From Streptomyces kanamyceticus (lineage in GTDB: Bacteria; Actinomycetota; Actinomycetes; Streptomycetales; Streptomycetaceae): a stretch of DNA of 64,000 bases. Shown here one piece after another: positions 22,625-31,223 of this stretch. The notes under the pieces were generated by a model. It was not told the DNA's origin and did not search any database. It saw only the letters and a program-made list of their open reading frames with translations. Location: contig NZ_CP023699.1 of NCBI RefSeq assembly GCF_008704495.1, positions 8,680,001 to 8,744,000 on the forward strand, written 5' to 3'. The number at the start of each line of letters is the position of its first letter. The first letter of the stretch is position 1. Both the position numbers and the translations under genes were made by a program.

Positions 22625-24129
22625 GTCGGGCGGAGGTTCTTCGGAATCCTCGCCCAGGTCAGCGCCGCGGCCGCCAGCGGCAGCGCGGCCGCCATCAGGA
22701 ACGTCGGCGTCATCCCGGAGGTGAACGCGTCCCCGGCCCGGGCGAGCAGGGCGGTGCCCGCAGGGCCTGTGAGCTCGCCCGCCACCCGCGCGGCCTCGCC
22801 GACCGAGTCGCTCACGGCCGCCGCGGTGTCGGCCGCGAGGCCCATGTCGGGCAGGTTCACGCGGTACAGCGCGGTGGCGACGGAGCCGAGGATGGCCACG
22901 CCCATGGCGGCGCCGAGTTCGTAGCAGGTCTCCTCGACGGCCGCCGCGCCGCTGACGTCCTGTGCCGGGGTGGCCGCCATCAGCGTCACCGATGCGGCGG
23001 TCGTCGCGATGCCGACACCGAAGCCGAGCACGGCGAGCGCGACGGCCACCTCGCCGTAGCCGAGCGGACCCGACAGCTGGAGCAGCCACGGCAGGGCGAG
23101 CCCCGCCGTCATCAGGAGCAGACCGCCGGCCATCACGTGGCGGATCGGCAGGCGGTGCATCAGCGCGGGCGTGATCAGCGAGGTGATGACCAGGCCGAGG
23201 GGCGCGGGCAGCAGCCTGATGCCCGCCTCCAGCGGGGTGTAGCCCTGTCCGTACTGGAACCACTGAGTGATCAGGAACAGCGCGGACCCCAGCGCGATCA
23301 TGCCGAGGAAGATCGAGGCGGCGGCGATGGCGAACGGCCGCGAGGCGAACAGACGGACCTGGAGCAGCGGGTGCGCCAGGCGCAGCTGACGGCGGACGAA
23401 GACGGTGAGCGTCACCGCGGCCACGACGAGCAGCGCCCAGGCCATCGGGTCGGCGGGGCCGCCCTTGCCGAGCTGCTTGATGCCGCCCGCGAGGGCGAGC
23501 ATGCCGACCACGGACTGACCGACGCCCCACCAGTCCCAGCGGCCCTCGCGGGGCTGGTGGGACTCGGGCAGGATCCACAGACCGAGCCCGATGATCACAA
23601 GCGCGACCGGGATGTTGATCAGGAACGCGGAGTGCCAGCCGTTGTGCTGGACCAGGATGCCGCCGACGACCGGGCCGAGCGCCATGCCGCCACCGAAGAC
23701 CGCCGACCACACGGCGTACGCGAAGGCGCGCTCGCGGGCGTCGGTGAAGACCTTCCGCAGGATCGACAGGGTGGCGGGCATGATCGCCGCGCCACCGGCG
23801 CCGAGCAGCGCGCGGGCGGCGATGACCTGCCAGGCGGCCGTCGCGAAGACGGCGAGCAGGGAGGCGAAGGCGAAGACCCCGAAGCCGATCAGGAGCAGCC
23901 GCTTGCGGCCCCACCGGTCACCGAGGGCGCCCGCGGTGACGAGCAGTCCGGAGAGCACGAGGGCGTAGATGTCGATGATCCACAGCTGCTGCACGGAGCT
24001 GGGTCGCAGATCGGCGACGAGGGAGGGGAAGGCGACGTTCAGGATCGTGGTGTCCATGGCGATCAGCAGCAGGCTGCCGGACAGGATCGCGAGGACGGCC
24101 CAGCGCCGTGGATCACGCTGCGGGGTCAT
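22609..24129 (-). CDS. MFS multidrug exporter, DHA2 (14-TM) family
   Basis: 506 residues with about 14 hydrophobic helices. Motif A GALGDRWGRKRLL lies after TM2; motif C-like GPVVGGILVQHNGWHSAFLINIPVALV is typical of EmrB/QacA antiporters; motif B RALLGAGGAAIMP is present. It should export a lipophilic drug or metabolite in exchange for protons. ATG 24129 follows CTTGGAG. An 18-bp dyad (24152-24169) immediately upstream suggests control by a TetR-type repressor, though no TetR gene is adjacent. The C-terminal codons and stop are part of a 24-bp tandem duplication. Confidence 0.92.
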   Translation of the reverse strand: MTPQRDPRRWAVLAILSGSLLLIAMDTTILNVAFPSLVADLRPSSVQQLWIIDIYALVLSGLLVTAGALGDRWGRKRLLLIGFGVFAFASLLAVFATAAWQVIAARALLGAGGAAIMPATLSILRKVFTDARERAFAYAVWSAVFGGGMALGPVVGGILVQHNGWHSAFLINIPVALVIIGLGLWILPESHQPREGRWDWWGVGQSVVGMLALAGGIKQLGKGGPADPMAWALLVVAAVTLTVFVRRQLRLAHPLLQVRLFASRPFAIAAASIFLGMIALGSALFLITQWFQYGQGYTPLEAGIRLLPAPLGLVITSLITPALMHRLPIRHVMAGGLLLMTAGLALPWLLQLSGPLGYGEVAVALAVLGFGVGIATTAASVTLMAATPAQDVSGAAAVEETCYELGAAMGVAILGSVATALYRVNLPDMGLAADTAAAVSDSVGEAARVAGELTGPAGTALLARAGDAFTSGMTPTFLMAAALPLAAAALTWARIPKNLRPTENAH

Positions 24130-24151
24130 GGTGTAACACTCCAAGTTCGAA

Positions 24152-24169
24152 TGAGACGCTAATGTCTCA
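24152..24169. promoter_or_regulatory. Candidate repressor operator upstream of MFS exporter
   Basis: TGAGAC-N6-GTCTCA is a perfect inverted repeat 23-40 bases before the exporter start, in an A/T-richer stretch that probably contains the promoter. Size and position fit a TetR- or MarR-type site. Confidence 0.5.
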
Positions 24170-24236
24170 CATGAAACTCGTAAGTGTCTACTCGGGTAGA
24201 CCGCCTCAACGCGGGGAAGCGGGGGAGGGGATCGCG

Positions 24237-25412
24237 TCAGAGCACCCGCCGCAGCGCGTCCGGCGTGAGGTCCGCGAGGGACGGGTACCCGTCGACGGCC
24301 ATGAGCAGGTCGGCCTCGGCGAGCAGCGAGCGCAGGACGTGGGTGACGCCGTCGGCCCCGCCGATGCCGAGTCCGTACGCGTACGGGCGGCCCACGCCGA
24401 CGGCGGTGGCGCCGAGCGCGACGGCCTTGACGACGTCCGCGCCGCTGCGCACACCCGAGTCGAACAGGACGGGCAGCCCTTCGGCGGCCGCCACGACGTC
24501 GGGCAGTACGTCGAGTGCGGGAAGACCGCCGTTGGCCTGGCGCCCTCCGTGGTTGGGGCAGTAGACGCCGTCCACCCCGCCGTCCCTGGCGCGGCGCACG
24601 TCCTCGGGGTGGCACAGGCCCTTCACGACCAGCGGCAGCGAGGTGAGTGAGCGCAGCCACGGCAGGTCGTCCCAGGTGAGCGGGTTGCCGAAGAGCTGGA
24701 CCCACTTCAGGATCGCGGACTGCGGATCCTGCTCGGGGCCGGCCGGGAGCTGGGCGCGGAAGACCGGGTCGCTGAAGTAGTTGGCCAGGCAGTGTCCGCG
24801 CAGCTGGGGGAAGTTGGCGGTGCTCAGGTCGCGCGGCCGCCACCCGGTGATCCAGGTGTCCATGGTGACGACGATCGCCTTGAACCCGGACTTCTCCGCG
24901 CGCCGCACCAGGCTCTCGGCGAGCTCCCGGTCGGTCGGCGTGTACAGCTGGAAGAAGCCGGGCGTCTCGCCGAACTCGGCCGCGACCTCCTCCAGGGGAT
25001 CGGCGGACAGCGTCGAGGCGATCATCGGCACCCCGGTCCGCGCGGCGGCGCGCGCGGTCGCGAGATCGCCGTGCCCGTCCTGCGCGCAGATGCCGAGGAC
25101 ACCGATGGGCGCCATGAACAGGGGAGAGGGCAGCGTCAGACCGAACAGGTCGACGGAGAGGTCGCGCCGGTCCGCGCCCACGAACATGCGCGGCATCAGG
25201 CCCCAGCGCTCGAACGCGGTGACGTTGGCGTCCTGCGTCCGCTCGTCCCCGGCGCCGCCCGCCACGTACGACACCACCGAGGGCGGCAGCGCGGCCTGGG
25301 CGCGGGCCTCCAGTTCTGCGTACGTCATGGGGTACGGGGGGACGACCCCGCGCAGTCCGTCGAGGTAGATCTCGTCCTGGTAGTCCTTGTACGGACGCGG
25401 TGTCGGTGTCAT
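24237..25412 (-). CDS. FMN-dependent alpha-hydroxy acid oxidase, lactate 2-monooxygenase type
   Basis: 391 residues from ATG 25412. The (beta/alpha)8 FMN fold is recognised from [56 protein letters not shown] and the active-site [17 protein letters not shown] with the catalytic His and Arg, then [14 protein letters not shown]. The insertion with [12 protein letters not shown] and [15 protein letters not shown] matches lactate 2-monooxygenases rather than short lactate oxidases. Expected reaction: L-lactate plus O2 to acetate and CO2. The gene stands alone between an exporter and a regulatory kinase-like gene. Confidence 0.9.
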   Translation of the reverse strand: MTPTPRPYKDYQDEIYLDGLRGVVPPYPMTYAELEARAQAALPPSVVSYVAGGAGDERTQDANVTAFERWGLMPRMFVGADRRDLSVDLFGLTLPSPLFMAPIGVLGICAQDGHGDLATARAAARTGVPMIASTLSADPLEEVAAEFGETPGFFQLYTPTDRELAESLVRRAEKSGFKAIVVTMDTWITGWRPRDLSTANFPQLRGHCLANYFSDPVFRAQLPAGPEQDPQSAILKWVQLFGNPLTWDDLPWLRSLTSLPLVVKGLCHPEDVRRARDGGVDGVYCPNHGGRQANGGLPALDVLPDVVAAAEGLPVLFDSGVRSGADVVKAVALGATAVGVGRPYAYGLGIGGADGVTHVLRSLLAEADLLMAVDGYPSLADLTPDALRRVL

Positions 25413-25593
25413 GGACCCGCATGCTGCCAGGGAACGGTGAGCCCGTACACGTACGCGATCCGTCCGGTTGGCGATCACCCGACGGGGGAATCACCGTGGG
25501 GCAGGAACGGCCGCGCAAGACATGCCGCGGCCCCGGCGGCGGAGCACGAGCCCGCATGTTCGCCGGTTTTCCAGGGAGGGGATGTGAGCTGTC

Positions 25594-26013
25594 ATGCGTG
25601 CGCACGGGCGCGCCCATCGGCTTACCGCATGTGTGGAGTACGCGCTGCCGCAAGAAGCCGCATCGGCAAGGCGGGCACGTAAGTTGACCTCGGCGTTCCT
25701 CGCCAGGTCCCATCGGCGCAGGTGCGAGGTGACCGCCGAGCGGATGGACGACGTCACGCTCATCGTGTCCGAGCTCGTCGCCAACGCCGTCCAGCACGCC
25801 CGCGGCGGCTGCCGCCTGCGCGTCGAGGTGGCCGGTGACCGGGTGACCGTCGAGGTGTACGACGCGAGCCCCGTCCACCCCAAGGTCCGTCGCCCCAACT
25901 TCGTCAGGGAGAGCGGCCGCGGCCTCGCCATGGTGCGCCAGCTCGCCCAGCGCCTCGAAGTGGTGGGCGCGCCCCGCGGCGGCAAGACGGTTCGAGCGAT
26001 TCTGGCGGGGTGA
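25594..26013 (+). CDS. ATP-binding protein, anti-sigma-factor-kinase type (HATPase)
   Basis: 139 residues. The N-box VSELVANAVQHARGG and the G-box region ESGRGLAMVRQLAQRLEV identify a GHKL ATPase of the RsbW/SpoIIAB-like group, very numerous in Streptomyces. Residues 15-50 (RRARKLTSAFLARSHRRRCEV) form the usual N-terminal helix. No sensor or membrane domain is present, so it is a small cytoplasmic protein that probably binds a sigma factor or an anti-anti-sigma partner. No partner gene is beside it. A 10-bp-stem hairpin follows the stop. Confidence 0.85.
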   Translation: MRAHGRAHRLTACVEYALPQEAASARRARKLTSAFLARSHRRRCEVTAERMDDVTLIVSELVANAVQHARGGCRLRVEVAGDRVTVEVYDASPVHPKVRRPNFVRESGRGLAMVRQLAQRLEVVGAPRGGKTVRAILAG

Positions 26014-26015
26014 GG

Positions 26016-26051
26016 CCGGCGCCCGTCCCCGGGCGAGGGGGCGGGCGCCGG
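26016..26051. terminator. Convergent terminator hairpin
   Basis: CCGGCGCCCG (26016-26025) and CGGGCGCCGG (26042-26051) are perfect complements with a 16-base loop, between the ATP-binding protein gene (plus) and the serine hydrolase gene (minus). Confidence 0.7.
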
Positions 26052-26061
26052 TCCGGGGCCG

Positions 26062-27654
26062 TCAGACGCCCGCGCGGGCTTCTTGCCGACGGTCCCGTAC
26101 GGCATCGGGATCCGTGCGCGCGAGCGGCGGCGCGGCCAGGCAGGCCCGCACGGCGAGGCCGCCGCGTGTCACCGCGAGCGCCGTGGCCAGCACGCCGATC
26201 GCGACGAGCAGCCACCCCGTGTCGGGGACGAACAGCAGGATCTCGGAGAGGTCCACCGTCACCTGCCGCGGCAGTACGTAGACGGCCGTGACGGCCAGGA
26301 CGAGCAGCCCCGTGACCGAGACGGCCGCGCCGACGACGATCCGGCGCCTGCCGCGCGGCCGCCCGCGCGACGGACGGAAGATCCTGAACAGCGACCAGAG
26401 CAGCGCCAACGCGAGCACGGCGGCCGTGACGGTCACCGTGGTCAGCATGGCGTCGAGCATCGGGTCGGTGGAGGCGGCGGCGGGACGGCCGCCGAGCAGG
26501 ATGCGCATCGCGCCCAGCGCGGTGGCGTTGAGGAGCTCGTCGCGCTGCGGGCTGTAGGCGTTGTCCTGGACGACCACCGCGAGCCCGCGCTCGGGGGCGA
26601 GGACGACGGTGCCGTGGTACCCGGGCGTCGCACCGCCGTGCCACACGACGCGCTCGCCCTCGAAGGAGTCGTCGCGCCAGCCGAGGCCGTAGCGGTGGGA
26701 GGTGCCCGCGGGAACGGTGCCCTTGTGCAGCTCCCGCAGACCGGCCGGTGAGACCACGGCGCGCGCGGCCGCGTCCCCGTGGCCGAGATGCGCGACGGCG
26801 AACCGGCTCAGGTCGTCGATGTCGGCGCCGACATAGCCGTACGGCACCCCCGAGGCGTCGTACGGCGGGTCGAAGCGCTTCGGGTGGCCGAAGAAGTAAC
26901 GGTGGCCCGGGGCGAGTTCACGCCGTTCGGCGTCGCGCTCGTCGACGAGGGTGCCGTCCATGCCGAAGGGCCTGAGCACCGACTTCCTGAGGTAGTCGCC
27001 GAAGGGCTGCCCGGTGACCTTCTCCACGACGGCGCCGAGGAGCATGTAGTTGGCGTTGCTGTACTCGTGGCGCTCGCCGGGCGGCGCGCCCGTGCGGGCG
27101 CCGGCGAGGCCGCGGGCCGTCCGCTCGACTCCGCCGGGGGCGTTGTCGAACCGGTCGGCATGCGCGATGCCGTCCCGCTCCGAGAGACCGCTGGTCTGGT
27201 TGAGCAGGTTGCGGAGCGTGATGCGGTCGGCCGAGGGGCCCGAAGGACGGAACCACGGCAGATAGCGGCGCACCGGCGCGTCCAGGCGCAGGGACCCGGC
27301 CTCGGCCAGGCGCATGACCGCGGTCGACGTGATCGGCTTGGACAACGAGCCCACCAGGAACGGGGTCTGACGGGTGATCGGCTTCCCGTCGCCGTCCTTG
27401 CCCCAGGTTCGTCGGTGCACGACCTCGTCGTCCTTGACGACCGCGAGCGCCATGCCGGGAAGGCGCAGCCGCTCGCGCTGCTTCTCGGCGTGGGCGTCAA
27501 CGCGCTTGAGTTCGGCCGGAGTTGGTCCCGCTGTGCTTTTGGTCGGCGTGGGGGCGGATGCGGCGGCTGATGACGCGGCCGTCCCCACCACGGCCGCCGC
27601 CGCTAACCACGCCGCGCCCAGGCGCCGGACCCAGGTGTGCCGTCTGCTTCCCAT
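26062..27654 (-). CDS. Serine hydrolase, beta-lactamase class C / PBP4* fold, with membrane tail
   Basis: 530 residues; ATG 27654 follows GAGGAG by seven bases. Signal peptide to about residue 32. The SxxK motif SLSK gives Ser103 and Lys106; the second motif YSN is at residues 198-200; WHGGATPGYHG near residue 340 is the HxG-like third motif. After the catalytic domain there are three or four hydrophobic helices (residues 395-505), so the enzyme is anchored in the membrane with its active site outside. Such proteins act as D-Ala peptidases or esterases rather than true lactamases. It faces a TetR gene across a long dyad. Confidence 0.88.
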   Translation of the reverse strand: MGSRRHTWVRRLGAAWLAAAAVVGTAASSAAASAPTPTKSTAGPTPAELKRVDAHAEKQRERLRLPGMALAVVKDDEVVHRRTWGKDGDGKPITRQTPFLVGSLSKPITSTAVMRLAEAGSLRLDAPVRRYLPWFRPSGPSADRITLRNLLNQTSGLSERDGIAHADRFDNAPGGVERTARGLAGARTGAPPGERHEYSNANYMLLGAVVEKVTGQPFGDYLRKSVLRPFGMDGTLVDERDAERRELAPGHRYFFGHPKRFDPPYDASGVPYGYVGADIDDLSRFAVAHLGHGDAAARAVVSPAGLRELHKGTVPAGTSHRYGLGWRDDSFEGERVVWHGGATPGYHGTVVLAPERGLAVVVQDNAYSPQRDELLNATALGAMRILLGGRPAAASTDPMLDAMLTTVTVTAAVLALALLWSLFRIFRPSRGRPRGRRRIVVGAAVSVTGLLVLAVTAVYVLPRQVTVDLSEILLFVPDTGWLLVAIGVLATALAVTRGGLAVRACLAAPPLARTDPDAVRDRRQEARAGV

Positions 27655-27667
27655 GACGTCTCCTCAT

Positions 27668-27714
27668 AACCATATTCTCGTACGGTTTTGACGTTACCGT
27701 ACGTCTGTATGGTT
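27668..27714. promoter_or_regulatory. 47-bp double dyad between serine hydrolase and TetR genes
   Basis: AACCATA-N4-CGTACGGT-N9-ACCGTACG-N4-TATGGTT, perfectly symmetric around 27691. It fills almost the whole 65-bp gap between the two divergent starts (27654 and 27720), ending five bases before the TetR ATG. This is the architecture of a TetR operator controlling both genes; the two nested arm pairs could bind two dimers. Without room for a ribosome binding site, the TetR message may be leaderless. Confidence 0.8.
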
Positions 27715-27719
27715 GAGTC

Positions 27720-28373
27720 ATGCCTCGCACATCCGATCACCAGGAGCGCCGCCAGCAAGTCGCCGCCGCGGTGGAACGGATCATCACCACCGACGGCCTC
27801 AACGCCGTGACGGTGGCCAAGACCGCGGCGGAGGCCGGGATTTCGGTCGGTCTCGTCCAGCACTACTTCCGCAGCAAGGACGAGATGCTGCTGTTCGCGT
27901 ACGGCCACGCGCTGCAGCGCTTCGAACAGCGGGTGACCGCGCTCGTCGGCCGGGCCGAGGAGGTGGGGACGCGGATCGAGCACATCGTCGTCGACGCGCT
28001 CGCCGAGAGCATGCCGCTGGACGCGGAGCGCCGCAGGGAATGGCGCATCGCGCTCGCCTTCACGGGCCGCGCGGCCGACGACCCGCGCCTGGGCGAACTG
28101 AAGGTCGCCGCGCTCCGCCGCACCCGTGCCCTGATCGCCCAGGCGCTCATCAACGCCAAGGAGTGCGGCGAGGTCGCCCCCGAGGTCGACGAGCACGTCG
28201 CGGCGGCCCGCATCGCCGCGTACGTGGAGGGGCTCGCGGCCCATCTCCACGCCGACCCCGAAGGGCTGACGCCGGACGCGGCGCTCGCCGCGCTCGGCGA
28301 TCACCTGGCGGGCGTCTTCACCGGGCAGTGCGAGCTGCGCCACCGGGAGCCGGGGGAGCGGCCCGCAGGGTAG
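27720..28373 (+). CDS. TetR/AcrR family repressor (BetI-like C-terminal domain)
   Basis: 217 residues. The helix-turn-helix is at residues 25-55 (VTVAKTAAEAGISVGLVQHYFRSKDEMLLFAY). The ligand domain has the VRRAEE-EWRIALAFTGRAADDPRLGELK pattern of BetI-type (TetR_C_6) regulators. It should bind the 47-bp dyad immediately in front of it and repress both itself and the divergent membrane serine hydrolase; the inducer is unknown. ATG 27720 has no ribosome binding site because the operator occupies that position, so translation is probably leaderless or weak. Confidence 0.9.
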   Translation: MPRTSDHQERRQQVAAAVERIITTDGLNAVTVAKTAAEAGISVGLVQHYFRSKDEMLLFAYGHALQRFEQRVTALVGRAEEVGTRIEHIVVDALAESMPLDAERRREWRIALAFTGRAADDPRLGELKVAALRRTRALIAQALINAKECGEVAPEVDEHVAAARIAAYVEGLAAHLHADPEGLTPDAALAALGDHLAGVFTGQCELRHREPGERPAG

Positions 28374-28401
28374 CGAGGGGAACGGCCCCGGGCTGAGGTG
28401 C

Positions 28402-29364
28402 TCAGGCGGTGCAGTGCTTCTGCGTGTCCAGGCGGACCTTCCGGCCGGTGAACTCCTCCAGGACGGCGATGTTCTCCGGGGCGTAGTTGGTCGCGGTGAT
28501 CTTGTCGGCGTCCTTGCTGCCCAGCTTGCCGGTGTAGGGCGCGGACTTCTCCAACCAGTAGGCCGTACGCAGGAATTGGGTGAGCACCAGGTCGCGCAGC
28601 TTGGGCTCGGCCTTGATCTGGGACCAGTAGGCGGGGTGCTTGTCCTTGGCGACGCGCAGATAGAGCAGCAGGTACCGCAGGTTGGTGGCGGCGATGTCGC
28701 GGGCGTTACTGGCGCCGACTCCCTTGATGTACTCCTGGAGGACGGTGACCGAGGGCAGTCCGGTCAGCCCGGCGTTCTGCTCGGCCAGCACTCCCTGGAG
28801 GCGGTACGACCCCTGTTGGCTGTCCCGCAGATAGATGTCGTCCATGGAGGAGCTGAGCCCGTCCTTGATCAGCGGCAGGATCTCCTTGCGGGGGAAGCCG
28901 CCGTGCAGCGGCACCGCGAGCGCCTGCTGGCCGCCGTTGATCCAGGCGGCGATGTGGACGTCCCAGTCCGTGCGGGACGGGTCGAGGTCCCACATGTGGG
29001 TCTCCTCGTGGATCGCCACCATCATCGACTCGGCGAACCCGTCGAAGCTCCGCTTGTCCACGAACTGGTCCCAGTACCTGTCGTTGGCCTGGGCGATCGC
29101 CAGCGCCTCCCCGCTGGGCCAGCGCCGCTTGTACATGGCCTGGAGGGTCCGCATCCAGTTCGAGGAGGTGAAGCCCGCCTTGAGGTCGCTCAGATCGGCG
29201 TCCGGGCGGGACGGCTCGTCGTAGCAGTAGGGATCGGGGATGCGGCTCTGTCCGGTGACCCCGGAGGGGGCGCCTTGTGCGGGTCCCGCGGCGACCGCGG
29301 TGCCCGCCCCGAGGGCCAGGACGAGGCATGCGGTCAGCAGGCGGGCGGAGAGTCTACGGCTCAC
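28402..29364 (-). CDS. Secreted protein with HExxH motif, unknown family
   Basis: 320 residues from GTG 29364 (AAGGGG six bases upstream). A signal peptide ends near residue 31 (AQG). The mature protein contains AIHEETHMWDLDPS, an HExxH motif as in zinc metallopeptidases, but I see no clear downstream third ligand motif. Two Cys, one near the start (PYCYDE) and one at the very end (KHCTA), could form a disulfide that closes the fold. The rest is mainly helical (QAMYKRRWPSGEALAIAQANDRYWDQF). Function is unknown; an extracellular metallopeptidase is the best guess. It stands alone. Confidence 0.7.
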   Translation of the reverse strand: MSRRLSARLLTACLVLALGAGTAVAAGPAQGAPSGVTGQSRIPDPYCYDEPSRPDADLSDLKAGFTSSNWMRTLQAMYKRRWPSGEALAIAQANDRYWDQFVDKRSFDGFAESMMVAIHEETHMWDLDPSRTDWDVHIAAWINGGQQALAVPLHGGFPRKEILPLIKDGLSSSMDDIYLRDSQQGSYRLQGVLAEQNAGLTGLPSVTVLQEYIKGVGASNARDIAATNLRYLLLYLRVAKDKHPAYWSQIKAEPKLRDLVLTQFLRTAYWLEKSAPYTGKLGSKDADKITATNYAPENIAVLEEFTGRKVRLDTQKHCTA

Positions 29365-29530
29365 GAGAACCCCTTCTCGAAGCGATCGCGTGGCGGTGCG
29401 GTGAGCGACGGGCGGGAGCTGCGCGTTCGCTCGCCCGTCAAGGGGCAGGTGAGCCGCGTCGTCCGTCGCCCGCCAAGCAACGTATGACCTCCCGCGCCCC
29501 ACGCCTAGCTGTCATGTACCCATAACATTC

Positions 29531-29887
29531 GTGTGCGTCGGTACGGCTCGAAGGAGTGAGCCCGGGCTGTGGCACCTGCCGGGCGGTGGCGTCGACGCGG
29601 GGGAGCAGCCGCGGGAGACGCTGGCGCGGGAGCTGTACGAGGAGACCGGTGCCGAGGTCCTCGACGCCCGCCTCGTGGACGCCCGCACGTACACCGCCCA
29701 CCGGCTCGGCGTGCGCTGGCACTTGGTGGCTCTCTTCTACCTCGTCGAGCTGGCGCCGGGACCGGTCGAGGTCACCAGAACCGATGACTCGACCGCCGAG
29801 GTGGCCTGGCTGCCGCTCGCGGAGCTGGCGGAGCCGATGCTCTCGCCCGCCGCGGCCGACGCGTTGGGGATGATCGGCGGGCGGTAG
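29531..29887 (+). CDS. Nudix hydrolase, short at the N-terminus
   Basis: 118 residues from GTG 29531. The complete Nudix box G-x5-E-x7-RELYEETG is at about residues 18-41 (GGGVDAGEQPRETLARELY). Family members normally have 20-30 more residues before PGLWHLPGGG, forming the first beta strand with VLLVR; these are missing here. The frame stays open upstream of 29531 for at least 60 bases but has no start codon. It may be a 5'-truncated gene, or a sequence change may have removed the start. If folded, it would hydrolyse a nucleoside diphosphate linked to X. Confidence 0.7.
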   Translation: MCVGTARRSEPGLWHLPGGGVDAGEQPRETLARELYEETGAEVLDARLVDARTYTAHRLGVRWHLVALFYLVELAPGPVEVTRTDDSTAEVAWLPLAELAEPMLSPAAADALGMIGGR

Positions 29888-29903
29888 CGGGGCGGACAGG
29901 CGG

Positions 29904-30956
29904 CTAGCCCGGGCCCGGATCCGCCACCCCCGTGACCGCCGCCGTGCTCGTGCGTACGATCAACTCCGGCTGGACGGAGGCGGGTTCGGGCTCGGCCCGC
30001 GGGTTGTCGATGAGCCGCAGCAGATGGCCGAAGGCCAGCGCGCCCATCTCGGTGAAGGGCTGTGCCACGGTCGTCAGCGACGGGGAGCAGTACTCGGCGA
30101 GTTCGATGTCGTCGACGCCCACCACGGAGATGTCCTGGGGCACGCGGCGGCCCAGTTCGTGCAGGGCGCGGATCACGCCGAACGCCATCTCGTCGCTCGC
30201 GGCGAACACCGCGGTCACCTCGGGGATCCGGCCCAGCAGCAGGCCGTTGCGGTAACCGGACGAGGGGGACCAGTCGCCTTCGAGCACGGGCGGGACCATC
30301 CGGCCCTCGGCCTCCAGGGTCTGCCGCCAGCCCCGCATCCTGCTCGCCGCGTCGAGCCACTCGCCGGGGCCCGAGACGTGCCAGACGGTCTCGTGCCCGA
30401 GGTCGAGGAGGTGGCGGGTCGCCAGCTCGGCGGCCCGCACCTGGTCCACCGCGACGACCTCGGAGGCCGCCGTGCGCGAACCGTCGACGGTCACCGTGGG
30501 CAGGGAGTCCGTCAACTGCTCGATGCGGGGGCTCACATGGATGAGCGGGATGGCGAGGATGATGCCCTCGACGCGCTGATCGGCGAGCCGGGACAGGGCC
30601 GCCTCGACGGCGGAGGTGTCGAGTGAGGCCGTGGACGCGGTGGAGACCGAGTAGCCCGCCTCGTACGCGGCGCTCTCCACGCCGAAGGTGAAGGTCAGCC
30701 GGGAGTAGAACGTCGTCTGCAGGGTGACCACGCCGATCGTCCTGCTGCGGCCCGACGACAGGATCCGGGCCGCGCTGTTCTTGCGGTAGCCGAGCCGTTC
30801 CACGGCGGCGAGCACCTTGGCGCGGGTCTCCTCGCGGACGTTGGGATGGTCGGAGAGGGCGCGCGAGACCGTCTGCGCGGAGACGCCCGCGACCCGGGCC
30901 ACATCGGCCATGCCGGGCGGCCGTCCGTTGTCCTCTTCACCGTTCGCTGTCCGCAT
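29904..30956 (-). CDS. LacI family sugar-responsive repressor
   Basis: 350 residues from ATG 30956 after GAGAGGG. LacI helix-turn-helix at residues 15-60 (MADVARVAGVSAQTVSRALSDHPNVREETRAKVLAAVERLGY); periplasmic-binding-like core with VVTLQTTFYSRLTF, RVEGIILAIPL, FAASDEMAFGVIRALHELGRRVPQDISVVGVDD. It is divergent from the sugar ABC importer at 31224 and almost certainly controls it. A partly symmetrical TTGGCATCGATAACA sequence in the gap is a possible site. The effector is probably the sugar taken up by the importer. Confidence 0.92.
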   Translation of the reverse strand: MRTANGEEDNGRPPGMADVARVAGVSAQTVSRALSDHPNVREETRAKVLAAVERLGYRKNSAARILSSGRSRTIGVVTLQTTFYSRLTFTFGVESAAYEAGYSVSTASTASLDTSAVEAALSRLADQRVEGIILAIPLIHVSPRIEQLTDSLPTVTVDGSRTAASEVVAVDQVRAAELATRHLLDLGHETVWHVSGPGEWLDAASRMRGWRQTLEAEGRMVPPVLEGDWSPSSGYRNGLLLGRIPEVTAVFAASDEMAFGVIRALHELGRRVPQDISVVGVDDIELAEYCSPSLTTVAQPFTEMGALAFGHLLRLIDNPRAEPEPASVQPELIVRTSTAAVTGVADPGPG

Positions 30957-31078
30957 GCGCCCTCTCTCGGTCCTTTCTCTCCGGCCCGCTCGACCGGTCC
31001 GTTCCACCGGTCCGTGCGGCGGATGATACCGGCCCCATGCCCGTCTCAGTGGGTCGAGAGAGGCATCTGAGGAAGGTA

Positions 31079-31095
31079 TTGGCATCGATAACATT
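31079..31095. promoter_or_regulatory. Candidate LacI-type operator
   Basis: TTGGCATCGATAACATT contains a central ATCGAT and loosely mirrored flanks, similar to LacI-family sites. It lies about 130 bases before the lipoprotein gene in the divergent region with the lacI-type gene. Symmetry is imperfect, so confidence is modest. Confidence 0.35.
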
Positions 31096-31223
31096 CTCTG
31101 CCATAGTTCCGGCCATCGGTGCTGAGAATGAGGCCTCGTGCGGCTCGCGGCGCACCGATCTCACAGCAGGCCCCGCCCTTGGTGTCCGGGTCTGATCCCT
31201 GCCCATGTACACAAGGAGGGGCC

